From contig JACCTY010000098.1 in NCBI GenBank assembly GCA_013812145.1, positions 19,044-83,043 on the forward strand: a stretch of DNA of 64,000 nt. Direction: 5' to 3'. Shown piece by piece: positions 1 to 7,913 of this stretch. Within the stretch, counting starts at the first letter, position 1. Each line of letters begins with the position of its first letter. The notes under the pieces were generated by a model that saw only the letters and a program-made list of their open reading frames with translations, made no database searches and was not told the origin of the DNA. The position numbers and the translations under genes were made by a program. The stretch comes from Geodermatophilaceae bacterium (GTDB lineage: Bacteria; Actinomycetota; Actinomycetes; Mycobacteriales; Geodermatophilaceae).

Positions 1-552
1 CGCGATGCGCCGGCCGGCCACCGATCCCGAGGCGTCGACCAGCAGGACGTACGCCGTAGCAGGGCTGCGCCAGGCCCGCACCCGGACGTCGTCGGCCCGC
101 AACCGCGGGTGCTGGTCCAGGCGAGCCAGGGTGGCGTCCAGATCCAGGTCCACACCTGCCAGTGGATCATCCACTGTGGACAGTCGAGCCGTGCCGGAAC
201 GGTACCCGCTGGTGGCCCGCGGGGGCCTAATCGTCAGGCGCACCGCGAGTTGCCTCGCGGCCAGCCGGATCGAGGCGTCAGTCGCCTTGGCAAGGTCGAC
301 CAGTAGCTCAAGCGTCTCGTCGAGGTCGACCCGGGCCGCCTCGTCCACCGCCTCGACATCGAGCTGGCCGATGTCGGCGGAGAACCGCTGCAGGTCGGCG
401 TGTCGATGTTCCAGCTCGGCCCGGCCGATCGTCCGGGAACCGTGCTGGCGCAGCAGCGCGGCCACTTCCGCCGGGTCCTCGATCGACCGTTGTGGCGCTG
501 ACCACGGGTCCGGCGGCGGCCCGGGAAGGTCGACGACCTCCTCGGGCTTCAG
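1..552 (-). CDS. VWA-domain protein, partner of MoxR ATPase (3' end outside window)
   Basis: The minus-strand frame stays open from about 552 to the window edge, about 184 codons, and reaches a MIDAS-type DASGS motif (metal-ion-dependent adhesion site of von Willebrand A domains) just before the edge. The preceding 150 residues are an acidic, helical N-terminal region. It directly follows the MoxR-type ATPase gene; MoxR/VWA pairs act as chaperone systems for metal-centre insertion or complex maturation. The start is unclear: the frame has no ATG or GTG at the junction, only a CTG overlapping the ATPase stop as CTGA (552-549); the first GTG is at 465. The target is unknown. Confidence 0.75.
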   Translation of the reverse strand, partial: MKPEEVVDLPGPPPDPWSAPQRSIEDPAEVAALLRQHGSRTIGRAELEHRHADLQRFSADIGQLDVEAVDEAARVDLDETLELLVDLAKATDASIRLAARQLAVRLTIRPPRATSGYRSGTARLSTVDDPLAGVDLDLDATLARLDQHPRLRADDVRVRAWRSPATAYVLLVDASGSVAGRRIA

Positions 553-1427
553 CGTTTTCCCGGATCTGCCTTGATCCAGATCTCCTCGATGATCTCGTCG
601 ACCGAGCGCGGACAGCCCTCCTGCACGGTGACCTTGCCGGACAGCGCCGTACGGGCCGCGTCCTGTCCGGTCCGTTCCGAGACCGCCGCCTCGCCGCGAA
701 CCGCAATCAGCTCCGCTGCCACCAGCACGGTGTCGATCGCCCCCCGGACGGAGGAGCCGATCCGCAGGTCGGGGTGCTCACGCGTCATCTGGACCGCCCG
801 GACCGCCCGCAGCACGAGAGCCGGCGGGCCGGGCGCGACCCGCGTCACGATCGCCGCCTCGGTGCTCTCGTCCTGGTAGCGCATGGCGACCCGGCACGAC
901 CGGTCGTACAGCGCCGGGCTCACCCGCGCGGTACCCACCGCGTCGTACGGGTTCATCGCGGCGATCAGCCGGAACGTCGCAGCGGCCGGTACGACGCCGT
1001 ACCGGGGAATGTGCATCTCCCGCTCGGACAGGACACCCAGCAGGACGTTCAGCGTCTCTTCGGGGACGCGGTTGAGTTCCTCGACGTACAGCAGGGCACC
1101 CGTCGTCATCGCCCGGCAGAGCGGACCGGGTACGAAGTTGTCCGGCCGGTAGTCCTCGGTCAGCACCCGGGACGGGTCGTGGTGGCCGACCAGCCGGGCG
1201 GGGGTCAGCTCCGCGTTGCCCTCGACGAGCACGAGCCCGACCCCGGCACCCGCGGCCAGGGCGCGCAGCAGTGTCGTCTTCCCGGTGCCGGGAGGTCCCT
1301 CCAGCAGCAGGTTCCGCCCCGCGGCGAGCGCGGCCGCGACGATCTCGGCTTCCCGCTCCCTCCCGACGACCGCGGCCCGGGTGGCCTCGACCATCTCGAG
1401 TGCGGGCAGCCCCGTTGCGGCCAGCAC
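549..1427 (-). CDS. MoxR-family AAA+ ATPase
   Basis: A 292-residue AAA+ ATPase. Walker A GPPGTGKTT lies near residue 45, followed by a Walker B-like LLYVEELNR and the AAMNPYD segment typical of MoxR/CbbQ/NorQ proteins. These ATPases remodel a client protein together with a VWA partner, which here is encoded immediately downstream with overlapping ends. The client is not evident; an NDMA-dependent alcohol dehydrogenase gene lies just upstream on the same strand, 34 bp away, but a functional link is only inference. The ATG at 1427 gives a normal N-terminus for the family. Confidence 0.9.
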   Translation of the reverse strand: MLAATGLPALEMVEATRAAVVGREREAEIVAAALAAGRNLLLEGPPGTGKTTLLRALAAGAGVGLVLVEGNAELTPARLVGHHDPSRVLTEDYRPDNFVPGPLCRAMTTGALLYVEELNRVPEETLNVLLGVLSEREMHIPRYGVVPAAATFRLIAAMNPYDAVGTARVSPALYDRSCRVAMRYQDESTEAAIVTRVAPGPPALVLRAVRAVQMTREHPDLRIGSSVRGAIDTVLVAAELIAVRGEAAVSERTGQDAARTALSGKVTVQEGCPRSVDEIIEEIWIKADPGKR

Positions 1428-1461
1428 CTAGTCTGCCGGCCATCCGGCTGACGCCGTACGG

Positions 1462-2580
1462 CTAGTACACAATCACGCCGCGCAGGTTCGTCCCGGCGTG
1501 CATGTCCTTGTACCCCTGCGCGACCTCGTCGAGGGTGTAGGTGCGGGTGACCAGCTCGTCGAGTTTGAGCTTTCCGTCGGCGTACAGCTGTAGCAGGCGG
1601 GGGATGTCCTTGCTCGGGCTGGACGCTCCGAACATCGCGCCCTGCAGCCGCTTCTGGTACAGCGTCAGCTCGGCGATCGAGATCGGCAGGGCACTCGTAT
1701 CGGCAACGTTTCCTAGGCCGGTCACCACGCACGTCCCCGCCTTGCGGATCGCGGAGAACGCCTGCGCCACGTGCTCGGGCTTCGTCACACCGACGGTCAC
1801 GATTGCCGAGTCCGCGCCCTGCCCGTTCGTGAAGCCCTTGGCGAGGTCGGTGGCCTCCTCCATCGTCTCCACGGCGTGGGTCGCGCCGAGTTCCATCGCC
1901 TTTTCGCGCTTGAACGGCAGCGGGTCCACGGCGATGATGTTGCTCGCTCCGGCGTGAGCGGCGCCCTGCACGGCGTTGATGCCGATGCCGCCAACGCCCA
2001 TGACGATCACGGTTTCTCCGGGCTGTACCCCGGCGGAGTTGACCGCCGAGCCCCACCCGGTGCCTACGGCGCAGCCGGCCAGGCAGGCCTTGTCCAGCGG
2101 CAGGTCCTTGTTGATCTTGACGGTGGAGTCGGTGGCGACAGTCGTGTACTCGGAGAACGTGGAGATCCCGCACATCTGCCCGACCGGAGCGCCATCGAGG
2201 CTCATCCGGAAGCTGGTCGGGTCGTCCCAGCGGCCACCGCTGAGCAGACCCGCACCGAGGTCGCACAGGTTCTGCATGCCGGAGGCGCACCACCGGCAGC
2301 GCCCGCAGCCGGGCAGGAAGGAGAACACCACGTGGTCACCGACCTCGAAGCCGCGGGTGTTCGGCCCCACCTGCTCGACCACCCCGGAGCCCTCATGCCC
2401 GCCGCAGAAGGGATACATGCCGACCGGGATGTCGCCGGTGGCGATGTGGTCGTCGGAATGACACAGCCCGGACGCGGCCAGCTTGACCGTGACCTCGCCG
2501 TGGCGAGGCTCATCGAGGTCGAGGTCGACTACCTCGTACTCGCCGGGCGCGGACCGAATGACGGCACCACGAGTCTTCAT
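1462..2580 (-). CDS. NDMA-dependent (mycofactocin-type) zinc alcohol dehydrogenase
   Basis: A 372-residue class III-like medium-chain alcohol dehydrogenase. Visible residues are catalytic zinc ligands Cys40 and His62 (GHEGSG), the structural zinc set Cys92, Cys95, Cys98 and Cys106, and the Rossmann GVGGIG motif near 195-200. The overall sequence resembles the actinobacterial NDMA-dependent alcohol dehydrogenases, which keep their nicotinamide cofactor bound and rely on an external acceptor, mycofactocin. The ATG at 2580 is preceded by a good GGAGG; a longer frame upstream is out of family. No mycofactocin biosynthesis gene is in the window. Confidence 0.88.
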   Translation of the reverse strand: MKTRGAVIRSAPGEYEVVDLDLDEPRHGEVTVKLAASGLCHSDDHIATGDIPVGMYPFCGGHEGSGVVEQVGPNTRGFEVGDHVVFSFLPGCGRCRWCASGMQNLCDLGAGLLSGGRWDDPTSFRMSLDGAPVGQMCGISTFSEYTTVATDSTVKINKDLPLDKACLAGCAVGTGWGSAVNSAGVQPGETVIVMGVGGIGINAVQGAAHAGASNIIAVDPLPFKREKAMELGATHAVETMEEATDLAKGFTNGQGADSAIVTVGVTKPEHVAQAFSAIRKAGTCVVTGLGNVADTSALPISIAELTLYQKRLQGAMFGASSPSKDIPRLLQLYADGKLKLDELVTRTYTLDEVAQGYKDMHAGTNLRGVIVY

Positions 2581-2647
2581 GCGGAATCCTCCAAGCGTCG
2601 GGGTGTGCGGTTGTGCACCCCGCCGACCGTATTGGCTCGCCGGTGAG

Positions 2648-3205
2648 TCAGTCCATAGCCCGATCGGCCAGGACACGCCGGTACCGGACCTCTGTCACCC
2701 CGGTCTCGAACTGGTCGTCGATCTTGGTTGCTCCCTCGACGCGCCACCCCGCGCGCTCGTAGAAGCGCCGTGCTCGGGCGTTCCCGTCGACCACCCAGAG
2801 GTACGCCGTCCCGTAGCCGTCAACGGCCAACCCGCGTTCGGCGTGCTGCAAGAGCTGCGCGCCCAGGCCGGTCCCCCACGCCGCCGGGTGCAGGTTGATC
2901 ACGTGCAGCGAGCCGGAGCCGCTCGGCGCGTCGTCGTCGCGCGGGGGCCCGTAGCTGCACATGGCAACAATCGTCCCATCGAGGTCCTCGCCGACGAGCA
3001 TGCTGCTGAGGTGCGGCGCCGCCAGCCATTGACGCAGTCGCTCGGCCGCCTGCACCAGGTCATGGCCCATGGCGTCCAGGTAGGCGTCGGGCATCAGCCC
3101 GCGGTACGCCGCCTGCCACGCCGCGATCCGCACCCGGACGACGCCCTCGGCGTCTGCTGGTCGCGCCGGTCGGATCCGGAATGCGCTCACGCCGCACTGT
3201 CGCAT
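2648..3205 (-). CDS. GNAT family N-acetyltransferase
   Basis: A protein of about 185 residues with the GNAT fold signatures: an N-terminal RIRPARPADAEGVV strand-helix, a central HVINLHPAAWGTGLGAQLL acetyl-CoA-binding segment (motif A, here a G-T-G-L-G-A loop) and a C-terminal YERAGWRVEG segment. The substrate is unknown. It is divergent from the acyl-CoA ligase. The start is uncertain: ATG at 3205 or GTG at 3190, neither with a strong ribosome-binding site; the latter gives the most family-like N-terminus. Confidence 0.83.
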   Translation of the reverse strand: MRQCGVSAFRIRPARPADAEGVVRVRIAAWQAAYRGLMPDAYLDAMGHDLVQAAERLRQWLAAPHLSSMLVGEDLDGTIVAMCSYGPPRDDDAPSGSGSLHVINLHPAAWGTGLGAQLLQHAERGLAVDGYGTAYLWVVDGNARARRFYERAGWRVEGATKIDDQFETGVTEVRYRRVLADRAMD

Positions 3206-3234
3206 GGTGGTCGACGCACGGTAGACAGGTCGGC

Positions 3235-4929
3235 ATGGCTGCACGTGATGACTTCCTGGCCGCCAGGGACTTTCTGTTGTCGGTACGTGAGGACTACGAC
3301 CGGGCGGTGGCCGAGTTCCGCTGGCCGGAGCTGGCCGAGTTCAACTGGGCGTTGGACCACTTCGACAGGCTAGATCCCGACCAGCTGGCGCTGTGGATCG
3401 TCCACGAGGACGGCACCGAGGAAAAGCTCACGTTTGCCGATCTGCAGGCGCGGTCCAACCAGTTCGCCAACCACCTCCATGACCTCGGTGTACGGCGGGG
3501 GGACCGGTTGCTGCTCATGCTCGGAAACATCGCTCCGCTGTGGGTCACGATGCTCGCTGCGACCAAGCTCGGCGTGGTCATCATCCCGACCAGCACACTG
3601 CTCGGCGTCGACGAGCTCGCCGACCGGCTGGAGCGTGGCGACGTACGGGTAGTCGTCACCGCAGCGGCGCTCGCGGACCGGTTCGCCGGGTTGGCCGGAG
3701 CAGACATCCGGATCAGCGTCGACGACCCGGTGGAGGGCTGGGCCACCTATGCCGAGGCAACGCAGTGTGCGATCACGTATCAGCCGGACCGATCGACCCG
3801 GAGTGGGGAACCGCTGTTTCTGTACTTCACCTCCGGTACGACGTCCAGGCCCAAACTCGTCGAGCACTCTCACGTGTCGTACCCGGTCGGCCACCTGTCG
3901 ACGATGTACTGGATCGGCGTGCGACCCGGCGACATTCACCTCAACATCAGCTCGCCCGGCTGGGGCAAGCACGCCTGGAGCAACCTGTTCGGTCCGTGGA
4001 ACGCCGGCGCGACCGTCTTCGTCGTGAACCAGGCCCGCTTCGACGCGCCCGCGCTGCTGCGCGAGATGCAGCGGTGCAAGGTCACGACGTTCTGCGCGCC
4101 GCCGACGGTGTGGCGGATGCTCGTGCAGCAGGATCTGGCGTCGTACGACCTGTCGCTGCGCGAGGTGATCGGAGCGGGCGAACCGCTCAACGCCGAGATC
4201 ATCGACCAGGTGCGCACCGCCTGGGGCCTGACGATCCGCGACGGGTTCGGGCAGACCGAGACGACCGCCATGTGCGGCAACTCCCCCGGCCAGCCGGTGA
4301 AGGACGGGTCGATGGGCCGCCCGCTGCCCGGGTATGCGGTCGTCCTGCTCGACCCAGCCGGCCAGGTGGCCGAAGAGGGCGAGATCTGCCTCGATCTGTC
4401 CGAGCGGCCACTGGGTCTGATGGTCGGCTACCGCGACGATCTCACAGTCGACTATGGCGACGGCGATTCCCGTCCGGCGGGCGCGACGACCGGCGGCCAC
4501 TACCACACCGGTGACGTCGCCCGGCGCGACGAGGACGGCTACATCACCTACGTCGGGCGTACCGACGACGTGTTCAAGGCCTCGGACTACCGGATCAGTC
4601 CGTTCGAGCTCGAGAGCGTGCTCATCGAGCATCCCGCGGTCGCCGAGGCGGCCGTCGTCCCCTCACCGGACCACATGCGGCTCGCGGTGCCCAAGGCCTA
4701 CGTCGTACTGGCCGGTGGTCATGAGCCCACGGCGGAGACCGCGGCGGCGATCCTCCGCTACTGCCGGGACCGGCTGGCGCCGTTCAAGCGGATCCGGAGG
4801 ATCGAGTTCGCCGAGCTGCCCAAGACGATCAGCGGCAAGATCCGCCGGGTGGAACTCCGAACTGCCGAGCACGAGCGGACCGGCAACGAGCGCAAAGCGC
4901 AGGAGTTCTGGGAGGAAGACCTCACTTGA
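3235..4929 (+). CDS. AMP-forming acyl-CoA synthetase/ligase
   Basis: A 564-residue ANL-superfamily ligase. The adenylation loop YFTSGTTSRPK starts at about residue 197, a DGFGQTE A5-type motif and an HTGDVARRDEDGYITYVGRTDDVFKASDYRI hinge region follow (cited by key residues TGD, GRTDD and K), and the catalytic Lys sits in the C-terminal KTISGKIRR. It activates a carboxylic acid as acyl-AMP and transfers it to CoA. The sequence resembles medium-chain acyl-CoA and benzoate-type ligases; the substrate cannot be read. ATG 3235 is chosen because the longer frame adds unrelated residues and runs into the divergent acetyltransferase. Confidence 0.88.
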   Translation: MAARDDFLAARDFLLSVREDYDRAVAEFRWPELAEFNWALDHFDRLDPDQLALWIVHEDGTEEKLTFADLQARSNQFANHLHDLGVRRGDRLLLMLGNIAPLWVTMLAATKLGVVIIPTSTLLGVDELADRLERGDVRVVVTAAALADRFAGLAGADIRISVDDPVEGWATYAEATQCAITYQPDRSTRSGEPLFLYFTSGTTSRPKLVEHSHVSYPVGHLSTMYWIGVRPGDIHLNISSPGWGKHAWSNLFGPWNAGATVFVVNQARFDAPALLREMQRCKVTTFCAPPTVWRMLVQQDLASYDLSLREVIGAGEPLNAEIIDQVRTAWGLTIRDGFGQTETTAMCGNSPGQPVKDGSMGRPLPGYAVVLLDPAGQVAEEGEICLDLSERPLGLMVGYRDDLTVDYGDGDSRPAGATTGGHYHTGDVARRDEDGYITYVGRTDDVFKASDYRISPFELESVLIEHPAVAEAAVVPSPDHMRLAVPKAYVVLAGGHEPTAETAAAILRYCRDRLAPFKRIRRIEFAELPKTISGKIRRVELRTAEHERTGNERKAQEFWEEDLT

Positions 4930-4937
4930 GCACTATC

Positions 4938-4976
4938 GGATGCGGATCTGGTCACAGAGGGACCAGAACCGCATCC
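4938..4976. terminator. Bidirectional hairpin between convergent genes
   Basis: A near-perfect inverted repeat: GGATGCGG at 4938 pairs with CCGCATCC ending at 4976, and CTGGTC pairs with GACCAG across a 7-nt loop, with one 2-nt mismatch bubble. It sits between the convergent acyl-CoA ligase and DUF559 gene and overlaps the latter's stop codon. There is no T-tract, as usual for actinobacterial terminators. Confidence 0.75.
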
Positions 4977-5876
4977 AATGACGCGAGAGCGACGCAATTC
5001 GGCCCGCACCTGGTCAGGATCCCAGGCCAGCCGTATCTCAGCGTCCGCTCGCCGCGCTCGGCGACCTCGTTGTCCCGGATGTCGTCGAGTTCCCGCTCCT
5101 CCTCTGGATGCGCTGCCCGGCCGTCGAGTTCCACGACCAGCCGCCACCGTTGGTAGCGGATGTCCCGGTATCTGCGGCTGCCGCGGAAACCCTCGACTTG
5201 GTTGCGGGAACCTCGGGGGAAGGCCATGCGCGCGCTCGACGTCTCTGACATAGCAGCGCTCGAGCGGCGTGGCCACGCCGTCGCTTACGTCGTTGAGTAG
5301 GTCGGTGACCAGCCGTCGCCAGCGCAGCCGGGGGCGGGCCTCGGCGGCGGCGGCGAGGCGGCTCGGGGTCGTCCTGCGCTGCTGACAGGCCCGGAGCACG
5401 AGGTCGATAACGGCACGCTCGGTGCGCGCCTCGTGGGTGAGGTCGAGGACCGTGCCCTCAACCGTGGTTCGCGGCGGCATCCGGACCGGGTGTCGATTTG
5501 CAGCCAGGTGTCGGGACTGGCGCACCCGCACGACGAGGCGCGACGGCTGGTGTCGGCGGCCGTGCGGCACGCACACGACAACCTGCGCCGGCAGATCGGG
5601 TCGCATGCCCCACAGCCACTCGGCGGTCTCGTGCCCGGCGGCGGCTTCCGCACCGGCATAGAGCAGAGCCGCCCAGACCCGGCCCAGGTCAGGGAGCGGA
5701 CCGGTGAACGTGGCATAGACACCCGGGTGCACTCGGCGCCAACGGCGGCGACGGACGTGTGAGCGCACGACCGTACGATCGATCGCCAGAGCTAGCAGTT
5801 GACGCTGGCAGACGAGGCCAGCCTGCCGGTTCGCGAGTGCCACGAGCGCCCGGTCCTGCATGAGGGTGTTGGGCAT
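4952..5876 (-). pseudogene. DUF559 (AbiEi-like N-terminus) protein gene with a frameshift
   Basis: The first frame starts at ATG 5876 (MPNTLMQDR) and encodes the winged-helix-like AbiEi-type N-terminal region and middle, ending in ERCYVRDVERAHGLP. The C-terminal DUF559 endonuclease-like part (RYRDIRYQRW, VVELDGRAAH, TLRYGW) continues in another frame from about 5240 to 4952. Removing one C from the run of five (five G on the plus strand, 5215-5219) rejoins the frames as HGLPRGSRN, matching the family. It is either a real inactivation or a homopolymer error. Intact relatives are about 305 residues. This family is common and variable in actinobacteria and is often called an AbiEi/DUF559 protein; its role is unclear. 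Confidence 0.8.
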
Positions 5877-5956
5877 TGCCCCACAGTGAGCGCAGCGGCC
5901 CCGGCGCAGCGCCGGCGCGGTGAAGCTGTGGAAATTGCCAGGGCTTTCCGCGGGAC

Positions 5957-5974
5957 CGGATGCGGATCTGGTCA
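5957..5974. repeat. 18-bp repeat flanking the DUF559 gene (second copy at 4937-4954)
   Basis: The 18-mer CGGATGCGGATCTGGTCA occurs identically at 4937-4954 and 5957-5974, just outside the two ends of the DUF559 gene. The second copy is embedded in a hairpin-rich stretch: GGTCA at 5970 pairs with TGACC, GGATG with CATCC, and CCGGAT with ATCCGG ending near 6003. This stretch also lies just downstream of the GlxA-type regulator gene on the minus strand and may terminate it. Confidence 0.7.
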
Positions 5975-6012
5975 GCTGGTGACCGTATGGACATCCGATC
6001 CGGCGGTGACGG

Positions 6013-6990
6013 TCAGGGTGTTGCCGCCACCTGCGCAACGGGACCGGCGCGGAACGAGCGGCGGTAGGCCCGCGGCGGTACGCCGCGGCGGCGTACGAAC
6101 TGCTCACGCAGACCGGCGGCGGTCGTGAACCCGACCCGGCGGGCCACCTCCTCGACCGGCAGGTCGCCGGTCTCCAGCAGTTCCTCGGCTGCCTGCACGC
6201 GCTGGGCAAGCAACCAGGCCCGGGGCGTCGAGCCGGTCGCTGCATGAAAGTGCCGGGCGAAGGAGCGCGGGCTCATCAGCGCGCGGGCCGCCAACGTCTG
6301 CACCGTCAGGTCGGTGTGCAGGTTCGCCTGCATCCACGCCAGTACGCCGCCGAGCCGGTCGGAGGAGCCGATCTCCGGCAGCGGCGAGTCGATGAACTGG
6401 GCCTGACCACCGTCGCGGTGGGGCGGCACGACCATCGAGCGGGCGACGGCGTTTGCCGCGTGCGCGCCGAACTCCCGCCGCAGCAGGTACAGGCACAGGT
6501 CCACGCCCGCAGCGGTCCCCGCGCCGGTGAGGATCCGTCCCTCGTCCACGTAGAGCACATCGGGATCGACGGTGACTGCCGGAAACCGGGAGGCCAGCGC
6601 GTCGGCCGTGCTCCAGTGGGTGGTTGCCCGGCGGCCGTCGAGCAGCCCGGCGGCGGCGAGGACGAACGCGCCCGTGCAGTGGCTCGCTATGGTCGCCCCC
6701 CGGTCGTAGGCGGCCCGCAGGGCGGCGAGCAGTGGCTCGCCCGGCAACACGTCGAAGTCCTCCCACGCCAGGATGTGGATCAGATCGGCCGATTCCAGCC
6801 GCTCCAGGCCGTGCTCCACTGCGATGACAACGCCGCTGTCGAGTCGCACCAGGCCGGGCTGTGGAGCAGCAACGGCGAAATCGAAGCGTGGCAGACCCAC
6901 TGCTGAGCGGTCGTAGCCGAAGACCTCGCCGACCACACCGAGACCGAATCCGCCGGAATTCTGCAGCAGCACCGCGACAACATCCCGCAC
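6013..6990 (-). CDS. GlxA-family transcriptional regulator (DJ-1/PfpI + AraC HTH)
   Basis: A 325-residue two-domain regulator. Residues 1 to about 190 form a DJ-1/PfpI class I amidotransferase-like domain with the nucleophile-elbow-like ASHCTGAFVLAAAGLL segment. Residues 220-315 form a double helix-turn-helix AraC domain (MSPRSFARHF, then PVEEVARRVGF and PRAYRRSF). Members are usually activators of catabolic genes that sense a metabolite through the first domain. It is transcribed away from the small 7073 gene; no obvious target is adjacent. Confidence 0.9.
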   Translation of the reverse strand: MRDVVAVLLQNSGGFGLGVVGEVFGYDRSAVGLPRFDFAVAAPQPGLVRLDSGVVIAVEHGLERLESADLIHILAWEDFDVLPGEPLLAALRAAYDRGATIASHCTGAFVLAAAGLLDGRRATTHWSTADALASRFPAVTVDPDVLYVDEGRILTGAGTAAGVDLCLYLLRREFGAHAANAVARSMVVPPHRDGGQAQFIDSPLPEIGSSDRLGGVLAWMQANLHTDLTVQTLAARALMSPRSFARHFHAATGSTPRAWLLAQRVQAAEELLETGDLPVEEVARRVGFTTAAGLREQFVRRRGVPPRAYRRSFRAGPVAQVAATP

Positions 6991-7072
6991 AGGAGTCAGT
7001 GTGGCAGATTTGTTGCGAACATGGTCAGTCCTGCCACTCGTTCTGGCCAGTTGGCGGGTGCAAACTCAGCCC

Positions 7073-7231
7073 ATGATGCTCATTCACTGCCCCAGCTTGG
7101 GGGACGAGCTGATCCCTCCGCGGCGCATCCACTCCCTGACGAACACCGATCACGGCATCCTCATGCGCATCAACTGCTACTGCGGCCGGCGCCACGTCGT
7201 ACGCACCGGCCGTCGGGCTCAGGCGCTGTGA
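7073..7231 (+). CDS. Small conserved Cys-containing protein (about 52 aa)
   Basis: A short protein beginning MMLIHCPSLGDELIPPRR and ending in an INCYCGRRHVVRTG segment. The Cys near the N-terminus and the C-Y-C-G near the C-terminus suggest a zinc-ribbon-like fold. I recall similar tiny proteins in other actinobacteria but cannot name one. It converges on regX3, whose stop is one base away. ATG 7073 and ATG 7076 are both possible starts; no strong ribosome-binding site is seen. Confidence 0.6.
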   Translation: MMLIHCPSLGDELIPPRRIHSLTNTDHGILMRINCYCGRRHVVRTGRRAQAL

Positions 7232-7232
7232 T

Positions 7233-7913
7233 TCAGGCTTCGAACTTGTAGCCGAGACCGCGCACCGTCACCAGGTGTTTCGGGCGCGCCGGGTCCGGTT
7301 CCAGCTTCGCCCGTAGCCGCTTCACGTGGACGTCGAGCGTTTTTGTGTCGCCCACGTAGTCCGCGCCCCACACCCGGTCGATCAGCTGGCCGCGGGTGAG
7401 GACCCGCCCGGCATTGCGCAGGAGCAGCTCGAGCAGGTCGAACTCCTTGAGCGGCAGAGCCCGCACCTCGCCGTTGACCGTGACGACATGCCGCTCCGGA
7501 TCCATCCGCACCGGCCCAACCTCCAGGGTCGGTACGCCGATGTCCTCGGCCTCGTTCTGTCGGCGCAGCACCGCCCGTATCCGCGCCACGAGCTCCCGCG
7601 CGGAGTACGGCTTCGTGACGTAGTCGTCGGCGCCGAGCTCCAGCCCGACAACCTTGTCGATCTCGGTGTCCTTGGCAGTCAACATGATGATCGGAACCGG
7701 TGACCGCTGCCGGAGCGACCGGCAGACCTCCGTGCCCGGCAGTCCGGGAAGCATCAGGTCGAGCAGCACGATGTCGGCCCCCGCACGATCGAACTCGGTG
7801 AGCGCGTCCGGACCGGTGGCGGCTATCGCTACCTCGAAGCCCTCCCGGCGCAGCATGTAGGACAGTGCGTCGGAGAAGGACTCCTCGTCCTCGACGACGA
7901 GGACTTTGGTCAT
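7233..7913 (-). CDS. regX3: Phosphate-responsive response regulator RegX3
   Basis: A 226-residue OmpR/PhoB-type regulator. The receiver has the acidic pair EDEE near residue 8, the phospho-acceptor Asp in VLLDLMLPG near 52 and the TKPY Lys near 101. The C-terminal winged helix contains LPLKEFDLLELLL, RVWGADYVGDTKTLDVHVKRLRAKLE and the terminal VRGLGYKFEA, typical of RegX3. Its ATG overlaps the senX3 stop by 4 bp (ATGA). In mycobacteria SenX3-RegX3 activates pst and other genes under phosphate limitation; a pst operon is at 33.8-37.7 kb here. Confidence 0.95.
   Translation of the reverse strand: MTKVLVVEDEESFSDALSYMLRREGFEVAIAATGPDALTEFDRAGADIVLLDLMLPGLPGTEVCRSLRQRSPVPIIMLTAKDTEIDKVVGLELGADDYVTKPYSARELVARIRAVLRRQNEAEDIGVPTLEVGPVRMDPERHVVTVNGEVRALPLKEFDLLELLLRNAGRVLTRGQLIDRVWGADYVGDTKTLDVHVKRLRAKLEPDPARPKHLVTVRGLGYKFEA

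Noticed and set aside
3370..4632. A 420-codon minus-strand frame opposite the acyl-CoA ligase
   Set aside because: Antisense shadow; the plus strand has all ANL ligase motifs.
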